Below are positions 8,759-17,107 of a DNA stretch of 59,290 bases, piece after piece (position 1 is the stretch's first letter; the number at the start of each line of letters is the position of its first letter). Source of the DNA: Oribacterium sp. WCC10. Lineage in GTDB: Bacteria > Bacillota > Clostridia > Lachnospirales > Lachnospiraceae. The notes below the pieces were generated by a model. The model was not told the DNA's origin and made no database searches. It saw nothing but the letters and a program-made list of their open reading frames with translations. Both the position numbers and the translations under genes were made by a program. The stretch spans positions 1-59,290 of the forward strand of contig NZ_FOPH01000019.1 of the NCBI RefSeq assembly GCF_900113415.1. The letters are read 5' to 3'.

Positions 8759-9664
8759 TTATTTTTGGGTTGCCGGTGCCGGCAGCTGTGCCAGCACAAC
8801 TGCCGTGAAAACTATGATGCACCCCAGCATCTCCTTCAATGTCATACTTTCATGCAATATGAGCCAGCCGAAGAAAACTGCAAAAACAGATTCCATACTC
8901 ATGATAAGCGGTGCGATGACAGGATCCGTGTTTCGCTGTGCCATTATCTGAAGAGTAAATGCAACACCGCTCGAAAGAACTCCGGCATAAAGAATTGTTA
9001 TTTTAGCCGCCCAAATGGATGAAATCGATGGTGTCTCGAACAAAAATGTGAGAACCAGTGATATAAGTCCTGCCACAAGAAACTGTACACATGAGATCAT
9101 TATTCCATCCGTATATCCCGTTGAAAAATGGTCTATAACCATGATATGTACCGAAAATGAAAAAGCACACAGGAGACACAGAAAGTCTCCTTTGCCTATG
9201 GAGAAGCCCTCTTTGATGCACAGAAGATAAAAACCGGCCATTGCTATAAATACATAAACCCAGATAATCTTTGCTACCTTTTTGCCGAGTAATATACCAA
9301 GAATCGGTACGATCACAATGTAAAGAGCGGTTATAAATCCGGCCTTTCCTGCAGTTGTGGTGCTTATACCCACCTGCTGAAAATTACTTGCCACTGACAG
9401 AACCATACCACAGAATATACCGCCGATAACTGAGTTTTTATTGAGAAGATCCCGCTCACCTGCAGTAAGAGGGTGATATCTGTTTCGTCTTTTTCTGAAG
9501 AAAAGTGTGACAGGAACCAGAACCAAAAATCCGATAAAGCTTCTCACCATGGTGTAGGTGAAGGGACCTACATAGTCCATTCCCGCACTTTGTGCCACGA
9601 AGGCCGATCCCCAGATAAGTGAGGCGATCAGAAGCATTAAATTTCCCTGAAAATGTTTACTCAT
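8759..9664 (-). CDS. EamA/DMT-superfamily transporter
   Basis: 301 aa with about ten hydrophobic segments in two EamA repeats. It begins MSKHFQGNLMLLIASLIWGSAFVAQ, typical of drug/metabolite exporters (RhaT/YdcZ-like group). GGAGA precedes the start. The substrate is unknown; relatives export amino acids or other metabolites. The C-terminus ends in the family A fragment region. It stands alone between inverted family A copies. Confidence 0.88.
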   Translation of the reverse strand: MSKHFQGNLMLLIASLIWGSAFVAQSAGMDYVGPFTYTMVRSFIGFLVLVPVTLFFRKRRNRYHPLTAGERDLLNKNSVIGGIFCGMVLSVASNFQQVGISTTTAGKAGFITALYIVIVPILGILLGKKVAKIIWVYVFIAMAGFYLLCIKEGFSIGKGDFLCLLCAFSFSVHIMVIDHFSTGYTDGIMISCVQFLVAGLISLVLTFLFETPSISSIWAAKITILYAGVLSSGVAFTLQIMAQRNTDPVIAPLIMSMESVFAVFFGWLILHESMTLKEMLGCIIVFTAVVLAQLPAPATQK

Positions 9665-9839
9665 AGATGTCTCCGATGTTATGTCAATCTTTCAAACGTT
9701 CAGTGTATCATAACATGAAGACGAAGATGAATTAAGTATATTTTTATTATTGGTGGTATTTACAATATACATACAAAAATGTACGATGAAATTCCTTAAT
9801 ATACTTATACTATATAAGTGTCATAAGGCTGTCTCACAT

Positions 9840-9985
9840 GGATCACGTAAGGACGCTTTTTGCAGCCTGGAAGTGCGGAATGTGGAAGGGCGCTGATGAT
9901 CCAGTGGATCATCGCTTAGCGCCGACCGAAGTGGAACGTAGACGCGAGAGCGTATGGCGCGAAGCGGTCCGATATCGGCTTTTAC
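9840..9985. repeat. GC-rich family C element, copy 1
   Basis: A locally GC-rich stretch in an AT-rich gap. It includes AGTGCGGAATGTGG and CGCGAGAGCGTATGGCGCGA, plus a small perfect hairpin (GATGATCC/GGATCATC near 9893-9912). The complement of 16940-17035 carries close versions of the same blocks (AGTGCGGAATGCGG; CGCGAGAGCGCAAGGCGCGA). Non-coding; a dispersed repeat of unknown nature. Confidence 0.55.
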
Positions 9986-10024
9986 CTCTCACTGATGACA
10001 TCGAGAACAATGTTTTAATATTTG

Positions 10025-10222
10025 ATGATGTAAGGGTCAAAAGTACCAAATCACGTGCTTGCACGTTGATTTGAGACTTTATGACCCGCCCGAACACGAA
10101 TAACGTAGTCGTTTTGCATAGCAAAAGGACGTGAGTTATGAGTGTTCAGCAGCACATTGCACACGAATGTGTGCATGCTGCGCATCATCAGTGAGTGGCA
10201 AATACTTTTGACACTCACGTCA
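10025..10222. repeat. Family A dispersed element, copy 3 (inverted, with insertion)
   Basis: Reads as the complement of copies 1 and 2: GTAAGGGTCAAAAGTACC at the left, hairpin, about 60 extra bases including GTCGTTTTGCATAGCAAAAG, the palindrome GCACACGAATGTGTGC, then GCGCATCATCAGTGAGTGGC and TACTTTTGACACTCACGTCA. It lies immediately upstream of aat, so the end of the element may carry or shape that gene's promoter. Confidence 0.75.
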
Positions 10223-10248
10223 TTTGATGATGTAAGGAAAATAAATAT

Positions 10249-10905
10249 ATGGCTATATATCAGCTTGATGAAAAGAAAATATGGTTTCCGATGCCATCGG
10301 AGGCAGAGGATGACGGATTACTCGCTGTAGGAGGAGATCTTTCATTAGACAGACTTATCCTTGCATATACTCATGGAATATTTCCGTGGTTCAACCCCGG
10401 TGAAGAGATACTCTGGTGGTGCCCGCATAAGCGATATATCATACGTCCAAGTGAGATACACATTTCCCATTCTATGAGGAAATTTATACGTCATCATGAT
10501 GTAAACATTAAACTGAACCGGGATTTCGGAGATACCATGCACAGATGCAGGCTTCAGCGCGAGTTCAAAGAAGGCACCTGGATATCCGATGAAATGGAGG
10601 AAGCCTACGGGCGATTATTCAAGGCCGGATATGCCATGAGCGTTGAATCCTTTATAGATGGTGAACTTGCCGGAGGACTGTACGGAGTCTCCATAGGAAA
10701 ATGTTTCTTTGGTGAAAGTATGTTCAGTGCGAAGGAAAACGGCTCCAAGCTTGCACTGATATTCCTTGCAATGTTGATGGAAGAAAATGGATTTAATATG
10801 ATTGACTGCCAGTTCCACACAGACCATCTTGAGAGCATGGGCGGCTGTTACATAAGCTATGAGGAGTATGACAGGCTCCTGGCTGAAGGAATAGACTGGA
10901 GATGA
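10249..10905 (+). CDS. aat: Leucyl/phenylalanyl-tRNA--protein transferase
   Basis: 218 aa, full family length. FPMPSEAEDDGLLAVGGDLS, GIFPWFNPGEEILWWCPHKR, GGLYGVSIGKCFFGESMFS and CQFHTDHLESMGG are the diagnostic Aat blocks. The enzyme adds Leu or Phe from aminoacyl-tRNA to N-terminal Arg or Lys, marking proteins for ClpS/ClpAP degradation (bacterial N-degron pathway). A weak TAAGGAAAA ribosome site precedes ATG 10249. ClpS is not in this window. The family is commoner in Proteobacteria than in Firmicutes, so acquisition by transfer is possible but not shown. Confidence 0.95.
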   Translation: MAIYQLDEKKIWFPMPSEAEDDGLLAVGGDLSLDRLILAYTHGIFPWFNPGEEILWWCPHKRYIIRPSEIHISHSMRKFIRHHDVNIKLNRDFGDTMHRCRLQREFKEGTWISDEMEEAYGRLFKAGYAMSVESFIDGELAGGLYGVSIGKCFFGESMFSAKENGSKLALIFLAMLMEENGFNMIDCQFHTDHLESMGGCYISYEEYDRLLAEGIDWR

Positions 10906-10945
10906 TGCGCGGCACACTCTTTCGTATGCTCTAAAGTGAGGTTTT

Positions 10946-11012
10946 CAGGGATTCCTTAGAGTCTCCGGCGTCGGGATCCGGATTTTCAAAGGAAGTTGAT
11001 GCTTTCCATGAC
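10946..11012 (+). repeat. Family B dispersed element, copy 1 (left part)
   Basis: Contains CCTTAGAGTCTCCGGCGTCG and GGATTTTCAAAGGAAGTTGA but stops in the core hairpin. It lies between the convergent aat and HAD genes. The complementary right part occurs on the other side of the HAD gene at 11913-11989. Confidence 0.7.
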
Positions 11013-11030
11013 TTTTTTACTTTTCCTTCA

Positions 11031-11864
11031 TCACTTCAGATTTTCCCGGAACTCTTCTATCATCTTTTTCTGATAGTTTCCTTCATAGGCATCTTCAAGG
11101 AACTTTTCCAAAGCTTCATCCTTAAGCCTTTTCCATGACTTATTTTCATGATTTACAAGAATCGGATAAAAGGAAACCTCATTCTCAGCCGCTGCGGCTT
11201 CATCTCCCGGTGCATCTCCGCACATAAGCACATCCTTTGTTTCAAAGCCTTTCTTCAGTATCTCACCGATACAAAATGCCTTACTTCCCATATCCTGGGT
11301 ACAAAGAATGTCTACATATGGAAGCAGTCCGAATCTTTCCCACTCAGCCACGACAGCCTCACGATTGGCACTGGAAACCACAGCTATATCGCATCTTTCA
11401 TGGATCTTCTCAAAAGCCTCCTTCACTCCTTCAAAGGGTTTTATCTCTTCCTTTGGAAGATTACCGATGGAAACATTGACAGCCTTGCTCCAGTTGAGGG
11501 CCTTTCTGAAAATGTCATCTTCTGTCATCATTTTCTGAACAGCAGAGTTTGACAACTCCGGAGCTTCTTCAGCCCAGGTCTTAAGCGCCTTGATTCCATC
11601 GATTGGACGATACTTTTCATTAATCTCACAAAGCATCATGGCAAGTCCCTTGAATCTGTTGATACCTCTGGTCATTGAATAAAGGTTTATCTCATTCCAA
11701 CGTTCCAGAATCTCAGATTCCCACTGACTAAGTTCCCATTCCTTAACCATACACGGACCGAAACATCTGATATGTTTGATGTTCATGGTATCCATGGCAC
11801 AGCCGTCAGAATCTATGCAAACAATTTTTTTATTCTTTTTGCTATATTCATCAAATTTTGACAT
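11031..11864 (-). CDS. HAD-superfamily phosphatase-like hydrolase
   Basis: 277 aa from ATG 11864. An in-frame ATG lies four codons upstream, but the GGAG box overlaps it and is correctly spaced for the second. HAD motif I is IDSDGCAMD with nucleophile D18 and D20. Motif II is VVSSANREA, a lysine precedes MCGDAPGDEAAA, and the latter is motif IV. The cap region (about 35-150) is helical, resembling phosphoglycolate-phosphatase-type C1 caps. Substrate unknown. The gene is flanked by parts of family B elements on both sides. Confidence 0.87.
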   Translation of the reverse strand: MSKFDEYSKKNKKIVCIDSDGCAMDTMNIKHIRCFGPCMVKEWELSQWESEILERWNEINLYSMTRGINRFKGLAMMLCEINEKYRPIDGIKALKTWAEEAPELSNSAVQKMMTEDDIFRKALNWSKAVNVSIGNLPKEEIKPFEGVKEAFEKIHERCDIAVVSSANREAVVAEWERFGLLPYVDILCTQDMGSKAFCIGEILKKGFETKDVLMCGDAPGDEAAAAENEVSFYPILVNHENKSWKRLKDEALEKFLEDAYEGNYQKKMIEEFRENLK

Positions 11865-11912
11865 TACAAGCTCCATCTATATCTATATTCACATTCCAAT
11901 ACTCTAATGATG

Positions 11913-11989
11913 GCCCGGATTTTCAAAGGAAATTGATGCTTCCCATCGAAAAACCGGCCGGGGAAACGCTTTGATCAGCGTTTCCCTGT
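11913..11989 (+). repeat. Family B dispersed element, copy 2 (right part)
   Basis: GGATTTTCAAAGGAAATTGA core arm, CCGGCCGGGGAAACGC and the terminal hairpin GGGAAACGCTTTGATCAGCGTTTCCC-type stem. The left terminal hairpin is missing. Confidence 0.75.
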
Positions 11990-12013
11990 ATATGACTGTA
12001 CGTCTCTGGCAGT

Positions 12014-13759
12014 TTACAGTCTGGTATCCCATCTTCCGCAGAATACACTATCGTCCGCTTTGCCCTTAAACTCACTCCTGCCTGTAATCTTCTCTATCGC
12101 TGCCTTTATATGCTCTCTCCTCGGCGCATAGGCATTGATGAATGTATGAAGCTGAGGCACATCGATGAGATGATTTGTATAGTTAAGGCTCATTCCGATG
12201 GTTGGGATTTCCTCGTTGTACCACGGAAGCTCGCAGCTGTGGTTTACACTCCAGCGTACACGCACATTATTCTCCTGTGCGTATCCCTTAACATTGATCA
12301 CAACCAGCGCAAGATCGTGATTCTTTATGAACTCCTCACGCTTCTGATGGTTGAGCATTTTTACGAAATTCATAGGAGAGATGCCATTATCAAGCTCCAG
12401 CTCAAAGTAGTTCGGACAGACATCCACTTCGAATCCGGCATCCGAAAGCTCATCAATCACCATCTGCTTCACAGGATCCTTCCTGTAACCGAGAGTTGTC
12501 GGCGTTGACCCTACATATACAAGGAAAACCCGCTTCTTCTCAGAAGGATTTACAGGCAGATATCCTCTCGTATCCTTTACAAGGGTAATGCAGCTGTCCG
12601 CAGCCTCTCTCGCAAACTTCTGATGTTCTTCACAACCGATGCAGGAAAGCGCTGACTTCTCCGGAAAGTTTCTGCCTGGAACTTCCATATTGAGATGAGC
12701 CTTCATTCCAAGAATTCTTGTAACAGCATCATTCAGTCTCTCATCGGTAAGCCTTTTCTCCTCATATGCTTTCTTTATGAAACCAATGTCTTCTTCCACA
12801 TCATTTGCAAAAAGGAACATATCACATCCGGCGATGATCGCTCCCGGAACTGCATCGCATCTCCTGCTTGTGGCACTCATTCCAACCATATGAGAAGCGT
12901 CGGTAATGATGACTCCGTTAAATCCCATGTCCTCTCTCAGAAGATCTGTGAGAAGTTCAGGTGAAAGAGTTGCCGGCTTTATGTCCTTATCCTCGATTCC
13001 CGGTCGAAGCTTTCTTGTCATCTCAGGAAGCGCGATATGTCCAACCATGATGGTTTCGAGCCCTTCATTAATGAGAGTTCTGTAAATATAGCCGAAGTTC
13101 TTTTCCCATTCCTCTACTGAAAGGTTGTTGACTCCAAGTGCCAGATGCTGGTCCAACTCCTCCACACCATCTCCCGGAAAATGCTTTGCAGTACAGGCCA
13201 TATCCGGATTTGCATCCTTCACTCCCTTTATGTAGGCTCTTGCATTGGCAAGAACCACCTCAGGATCGGATCCGAAGCTTCTTGTATTTACAATGGTATT
13301 TCTCCAGTTTTTATATACATCAACTACGGGATTAAACATCCAGTTACACCCCACAGCAGATGCTTCCTTTCCTGCCACATATCCCAGGTGGTAGGCATTA
13401 TCAGTGCCCTCACCTGCACCGCACTCGGCAGCTGTCGCTACGAATGTTCCTTCAGGCGCAGCACCGATTCCGCCGTCATCACAGTTTGCCGCGATGAAAA
13501 GAGGGAATTTACTGTTCATCTGAAAAACCCTGTTCTGCTCGAATGCCGCTTCAGCATTTCCGCCCTGCCAGCGATGACCACCCTGATTGTACTTCGAAAG
13601 GTCTCCCTTTATCTTCCCCTCATCCATGCCGGGAGTTGCCTTAAGAAGGACAAAAAGCTGTCCTATCTTTTCATCAAGAGTCATGCCCTTAAGGGTATCC
13701 ATAACCCACTTTATCTTTTCATCACTTAAGTAAAACGGCTTTGCCTTTAAATCTACCAT
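12014..13759 (-). CDS. Glycoside hydrolase family 3 (beta-N-acetylhexosaminidase/beta-glucosidase-like)
   Basis: 581 aa, no signal peptide. The GH3 N-terminal barrel spans about 15-365: TRSFGSDPE, KHFPGDG at 192-198 with D203 and H205 (the loop Asp-His dyad typical of NagZ-type enzymes), and IITDAS with nucleophile D287. The remaining about 210 residues form a smaller alpha/beta domain. The Asp-His dyad favours N-acetylglucosaminidase or phosphorylase activity over glucosidase, but the substrate is unproven. It sits 34 bases downstream of the GPH symporter gene on the same strand: import followed by intracellular hydrolysis. Confidence 0.9.
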   Translation of the reverse strand: MVDLKAKPFYLSDEKIKWVMDTLKGMTLDEKIGQLFVLLKATPGMDEGKIKGDLSKYNQGGHRWQGGNAEAAFEQNRVFQMNSKFPLFIAANCDDGGIGAAPEGTFVATAAECGAGEGTDNAYHLGYVAGKEASAVGCNWMFNPVVDVYKNWRNTIVNTRSFGSDPEVVLANARAYIKGVKDANPDMACTAKHFPGDGVEELDQHLALGVNNLSVEEWEKNFGYIYRTLINEGLETIMVGHIALPEMTRKLRPGIEDKDIKPATLSPELLTDLLREDMGFNGVIITDASHMVGMSATSRRCDAVPGAIIAGCDMFLFANDVEEDIGFIKKAYEEKRLTDERLNDAVTRILGMKAHLNMEVPGRNFPEKSALSCIGCEEHQKFAREAADSCITLVKDTRGYLPVNPSEKKRVFLVYVGSTPTTLGYRKDPVKQMVIDELSDAGFEVDVCPNYFELELDNGISPMNFVKMLNHQKREEFIKNHDLALVVINVKGYAQENNVRVRWSVNHSCELPWYNEEIPTIGMSLNYTNHLIDVPQLHTFINAYAPRREHIKAAIEKITGRSEFKGKADDSVFCGRWDTRL

Positions 13760-13793
13760 GTAAACTTCCTGCTTCCTTTCTATCTATATGCCT

Positions 13794-15266
13794 TCAGGCT
13801 ATCTGTCTGTTCTTTGCCTTGATGGCTGCGATCTCTTCCTGTATCTCCTGCATCTTCTCCTTGGTCAGAGGGTAATGCTTCATTGCGATGATATTACAGA
13901 TAAGTCCGATGAGAACCAAACCATACATTCCAACCATTCCCACGATGAAGATTCCTGTGCTGTACTCTGTATTTGCATCAGGCAGTGCCTGAGTGAATCC
14001 GATGGCTGCACACATAAGACCAACCACAGTTGCTGAAAGTGAGGAAACCAGCTTATCGATAAAACTGAAAAGTGTTCCGATCATTCCCGGTACATACTTT
14101 CCGCTTCTGTAAACCTCATAGTCCGCACAATCCGCTGTCATGGTAATGACTACATTGGTGTTAACATTATTGAAACTTCCATACAGGACAGTAAGTACCA
14201 TGAACACAACTGTAAAGAATGACCATCCTGTGAATACGCCGTCACCCGGAAGACTGAGAGTCTTTGGATCACCGAATATGAAGAGTAGTATCAAACCTGC
14301 ACAGCAAATGATTCCACCCCATGAAGATACTTCGATTGACTTTTTCTGTCCCATTTTTGCAGCTATGAAACCTGCTATAAAAATCATGAACACAATGTTG
14401 GGAACCAGCGTGTAAACATTTAACATACCTGAAACTGCCGCATTCCCGCAGACGATGGCATATACAATCATAGTCACCGTTGCATCACTCTTGGCCTGGG
14501 TTGCAAGCTTATCGGTTGAAGCCGCAATCACAAGCATCTGAATCGCACGGTTGTTTTTGAGAATTTCCCAATAGTCCTTAAAAGATGTCTTGAAACTTTC
14601 TCCTGTTCCATAGAATTCTGTTCTGTCTTTTTCGATGAGAGAAATGATGACCACAACAGAAAGGATGGCAGAAGCGATGCTGCATATCAGCCACTGCTCA
14701 CTGAAAAAACCTGTATCGAACTGGAAATTATGCTTTCTCAAAAGATAAGTGTAGGATAAATACGGTAAAACCGAAAATGTAACAACAGAACCTATTCCTG
14801 TGAAAACAGCAAGCATCGGACGTTGCTTCGGATCATTGGTAAGACAGGTCTGTGCTGACTTTGTAACAACACACTGAAGGGTGTATCCTACGATATAGAT
14901 AGCATAGATTACGATAAACCCGATAAATCTGAGGGACTCTGCTAGTGTAGGTGTAACAAAAAACATTACTGCACTTGTTATCGCCATGATGATCTGTCCT
15001 ATAACGATAAAAGGCCTGTTTTTTCCAAATCTGCCATTGGTTTTATCAACCACAAATCCGATAAACGGATCCGTTATGCCGTCCCATATTCTCATAGAAG
15101 TCACCAGAGAAGATGCCATAACAACTCCGACTCCCACAAAACCGGTCAGGAAATATGAGATAAATGTCATCTCCCAGAGATACAGGTTCGTGGCCACGTT
15201 ATTAAGCGAAAATCCAAACAATTGCCAAACTTTTGCTCGGTGAATAGCACCGGTCTGTTTTTCCAT
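13794..15266 (-). CDS. GPH-family glycoside:cation symporter (MFS)
   Basis: 490 aa with about twelve membrane segments. The N-terminal part WDGITDPFIGFVVDKTNGRFGKNRP contains the R-x-D-x-x-x-DP and GRxGKxRP loop signatures of glycoside-pentoside-hexuronide:cation symporters (MelB/UidB/XynB group). It imports oligosaccharides or glycosides with sodium or protons. First gene of an operon with GH3, divergent from an AraC regulator. The exact sugar is unknown. Confidence 0.9.
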   Translation of the reverse strand: MEKQTGAIHRAKVWQLFGFSLNNVATNLYLWEMTFISYFLTGFVGVGVVMASSLVTSMRIWDGITDPFIGFVVDKTNGRFGKNRPFIVIGQIIMAITSAVMFFVTPTLAESLRFIGFIVIYAIYIVGYTLQCVVTKSAQTCLTNDPKQRPMLAVFTGIGSVVTFSVLPYLSYTYLLRKHNFQFDTGFFSEQWLICSIASAILSVVVIISLIEKDRTEFYGTGESFKTSFKDYWEILKNNRAIQMLVIAASTDKLATQAKSDATVTMIVYAIVCGNAAVSGMLNVYTLVPNIVFMIFIAGFIAAKMGQKKSIEVSSWGGIICCAGLILLFIFGDPKTLSLPGDGVFTGWSFFTVVFMVLTVLYGSFNNVNTNVVITMTADCADYEVYRSGKYVPGMIGTLFSFIDKLVSSLSATVVGLMCAAIGFTQALPDANTEYSTGIFIVGMVGMYGLVLIGLICNIIAMKHYPLTKEKMQEIQEEIAAIKAKNRQIA

Positions 15267-15447
15267 TTCTTTTATTCCTCCAAGGGCGTTTACCCGATGA
15301 TTTTTTACCCGATCTGTTTCCTTCTCTTCATGATAACCTAGGGAATAACTGTTATATCAGTGTTTCCATACTCCATTTCCGCGGATTTAATGGACAACGC
15401 TATACCTGAAATCACAAATCTTATTTGGGTCTCTTGATTATGTTTCT

Positions 15448-15453
15448 ATTATA
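15448..15453 (-). promoter_or_regulatory. Probable -10 element of the symporter/GH3 operon
   Basis: TATAAT on the minus strand (ATTATA at 15448-15453) lies about 180 bases upstream of the symporter start. No good -35 is seen at the right distance, consistent with activator-dependent transcription by the divergent AraC protein. Confidence 0.4.
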
Positions 15454-15488
15454 GAAAAACCCGGGGTTATCTCTAGCATTTTATTTGG

Positions 15489-15516
15489 TTGTATAAGCAC
15501 GTTTTTATGCTATAAT
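15489..15516 (+). promoter_or_regulatory. Probable promoter of the AraC-family regulator gene
   Basis: TTGTAT (15489-15494) and TATAAT (15511-15516) with a 16-base spacer, about 55 bases before the AraC start. It lies some 40 bases from the opposing -10, so one bound regulator could affect both. Confidence 0.5.
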
Positions 15517-15570
15517 CCAATTTATAGTGTTTTTGTGCGCTTTTAGATTATTTTTGTGCTAGGTGTTTAT

Positions 15571-16803
15571 ATGACTGTAGATCTTATTACCATTTACAAA
15601 GAAATCCTCTCTGCCCAGGGCATACAATTCCGGTTATTGCAGAAAGATGGGAATGAATTGGAAAAAACTGATTATGGATTCAGACAACGACTGTTTAAAG
15701 ACTATGACTACGGTGATTACTTTCAGATGCTCCTGCGCAATTCTGCCGAAATAAAACTCTACTTTTACAGAGATGATTTTCTGCTTAATTACTGCTTTTT
15801 TGAGTTTCCGGAAGATCTTAAGGAACAGTATGATGCCGAGTATGCTTTGATCGGACCTGTTATATTCGGTTTTGTCCCTGATTCAGAGATTACGAAGATT
15901 ATGAAAGAACACAGATTACCGGTTGCTCTCACAAAGGACTTTTCCGAGTTTTATAACAGAGTTCCATCATTGCCTACGCACGACTTCTGGGTGTCTCTTG
16001 TCACTCCATTGATAAAAACTCTTTTCGGAAATTACAACGATTACAGATTCATAGATCTCTATGACAGTATGAACAACACTGAACAGGACATGACCATCGA
16101 TCTCAATGCCTTTGATAACAGCACCTCCTTTGAAGCCATCGCTGACAGATATGATGCAGAAGACAGGGTTCTTGATGCGGTTGCCATGGGCAATGTTAAC
16201 GATGCAATCTCCAGCTACAGACTTTTCAGACAGTTTAACATTGCTCCGAGAACTCCGAATGAAGTGCGGAATTACAAGAACTGGATGATCATTCTTAATA
16301 CGAAGCTTAGGGTAGCTGTGCGGCGGGCCAAAGTCCATCCTTACTACATTGATGAGCTGTCCAGAAGTTTTGCTATCAATATTGAAAACACCAACAACGT
16401 CATTCAGCTTCAAAACCTTGCTACCACAATGCTGAGAAAGTATTCCATGCTGGTAAACAACCACTCCACCAAAGATTATTCCGCCCTGATTGCCAAATGT
16501 ACCGATCGGATAAATCTTCTTTATCAGGAAAAGCTTTCTCTTGAGATTCTGGCCTCCTTTTGTAATGTCACTCCCGGATATCTATCGGCACAGTTTCACA
16601 AGGAAACCGGCATGACACTTACGGATTACATTCATTCTATCCGTATAAGAAGAGCCACCATGCTGCTGAATTCTACCGACAACACCATACAGGACATCGC
16701 CGAACAATGCGGATTTCCGGATTCCAATTATTTCACGAGAATATTTAAGAAGGTTAAAGGTATTTCTCCAAATGAATACAGAAAAAAAATCAGCAGAAAC
16801 TGA
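15571..16803 (+). CDS. AraC-family transcriptional regulator
   Basis: 410 aa from ATG 15571; a GTG five codons upstream is possible but TAGGTG serves the ATG better. The last about 100 residues are the double helix-turn-helix AraC domain (LSLEILASFCNVTPGYLSAQ, HSIRIRRATMLLN, DIAEQCGFPDSNYFTRIFKK, GISPNEYR). The first about 290 residues form a large sensing region without membrane segments and without an obvious cupin motif, as in many Firmicute sugar regulators. Divergent from the symporter/GH3 operon, which it probably activates. Confidence 0.92.
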   Translation: MTVDLITIYKEILSAQGIQFRLLQKDGNELEKTDYGFRQRLFKDYDYGDYFQMLLRNSAEIKLYFYRDDFLLNYCFFEFPEDLKEQYDAEYALIGPVIFGFVPDSEITKIMKEHRLPVALTKDFSEFYNRVPSLPTHDFWVSLVTPLIKTLFGNYNDYRFIDLYDSMNNTEQDMTIDLNAFDNSTSFEAIADRYDAEDRVLDAVAMGNVNDAISSYRLFRQFNIAPRTPNEVRNYKNWMIILNTKLRVAVRRAKVHPYYIDELSRSFAINIENTNNVIQLQNLATTMLRKYSMLVNNHSTKDYSALIAKCTDRINLLYQEKLSLEILASFCNVTPGYLSAQFHKETGMTLTDYIHSIRIRRATMLLNSTDNTIQDIAEQCGFPDSNYFTRIFKKVKGISPNEYRKKISRN

Positions 16804-16859
16804 AATCCAGTTTCTGTTGATTGAAATTTCATGAGCATTAAAATTATTTATATATAATG

Positions 16860-17040
16860 AGACAATACGGATTGCTTCGCACTTCGTGCTCTCGCAATCC
16901 TGCAAAACATTCGTAATCCATGGGACCCCTTCCTCAATGGTTTTCTTTTCGATAAAGAAACGCTTCGCGCCTTGCGCTCTCGCGTTTCCACCGCATTCCG
17001 CACTTTCAGTCCGCTGTTGCGTACTTTCGTGCTCCATTTG
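16860..17040. repeat. GC-rich family C element, copy 2 (reverse orientation)
   Basis: Carries TCGCGCCTTGCGCTCTCGCG and CCGCATTCCGCACTTTCAGT, the complements of blocks seen at 9870-9980. A related GCTTCGCACTTCGTGCTCTC segment is at 16874. Non-coding, between convergent genes. Confidence 0.55.
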
Positions 17041-17046
17041 GGGCAT

Positions 17047-17104
17047 ATCATGAAAAGCGACTTCTCCTTTTATGCAAGCATACGAAGAAGTCGCTTTTAT
17101 GATA
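17047..17104. terminator. Bidirectional terminator-like hairpin
   Basis: A long imperfect stem (ATCATGAAAAGCGACTTCT pairing with AGAAGTCGCTTTTATGAT) lies between the convergent AraC and deacetylase genes, with A and T tracts on its edges. Confidence 0.6.
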
Positions 17105-17107
17105 TTT

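Noticed and set aside
9838-10074. 78-codon open frame in the GC-rich block
   Set aside because: It spans family C and family A repeats and has no family resemblance; the frame is open because of GC-rich repeats.
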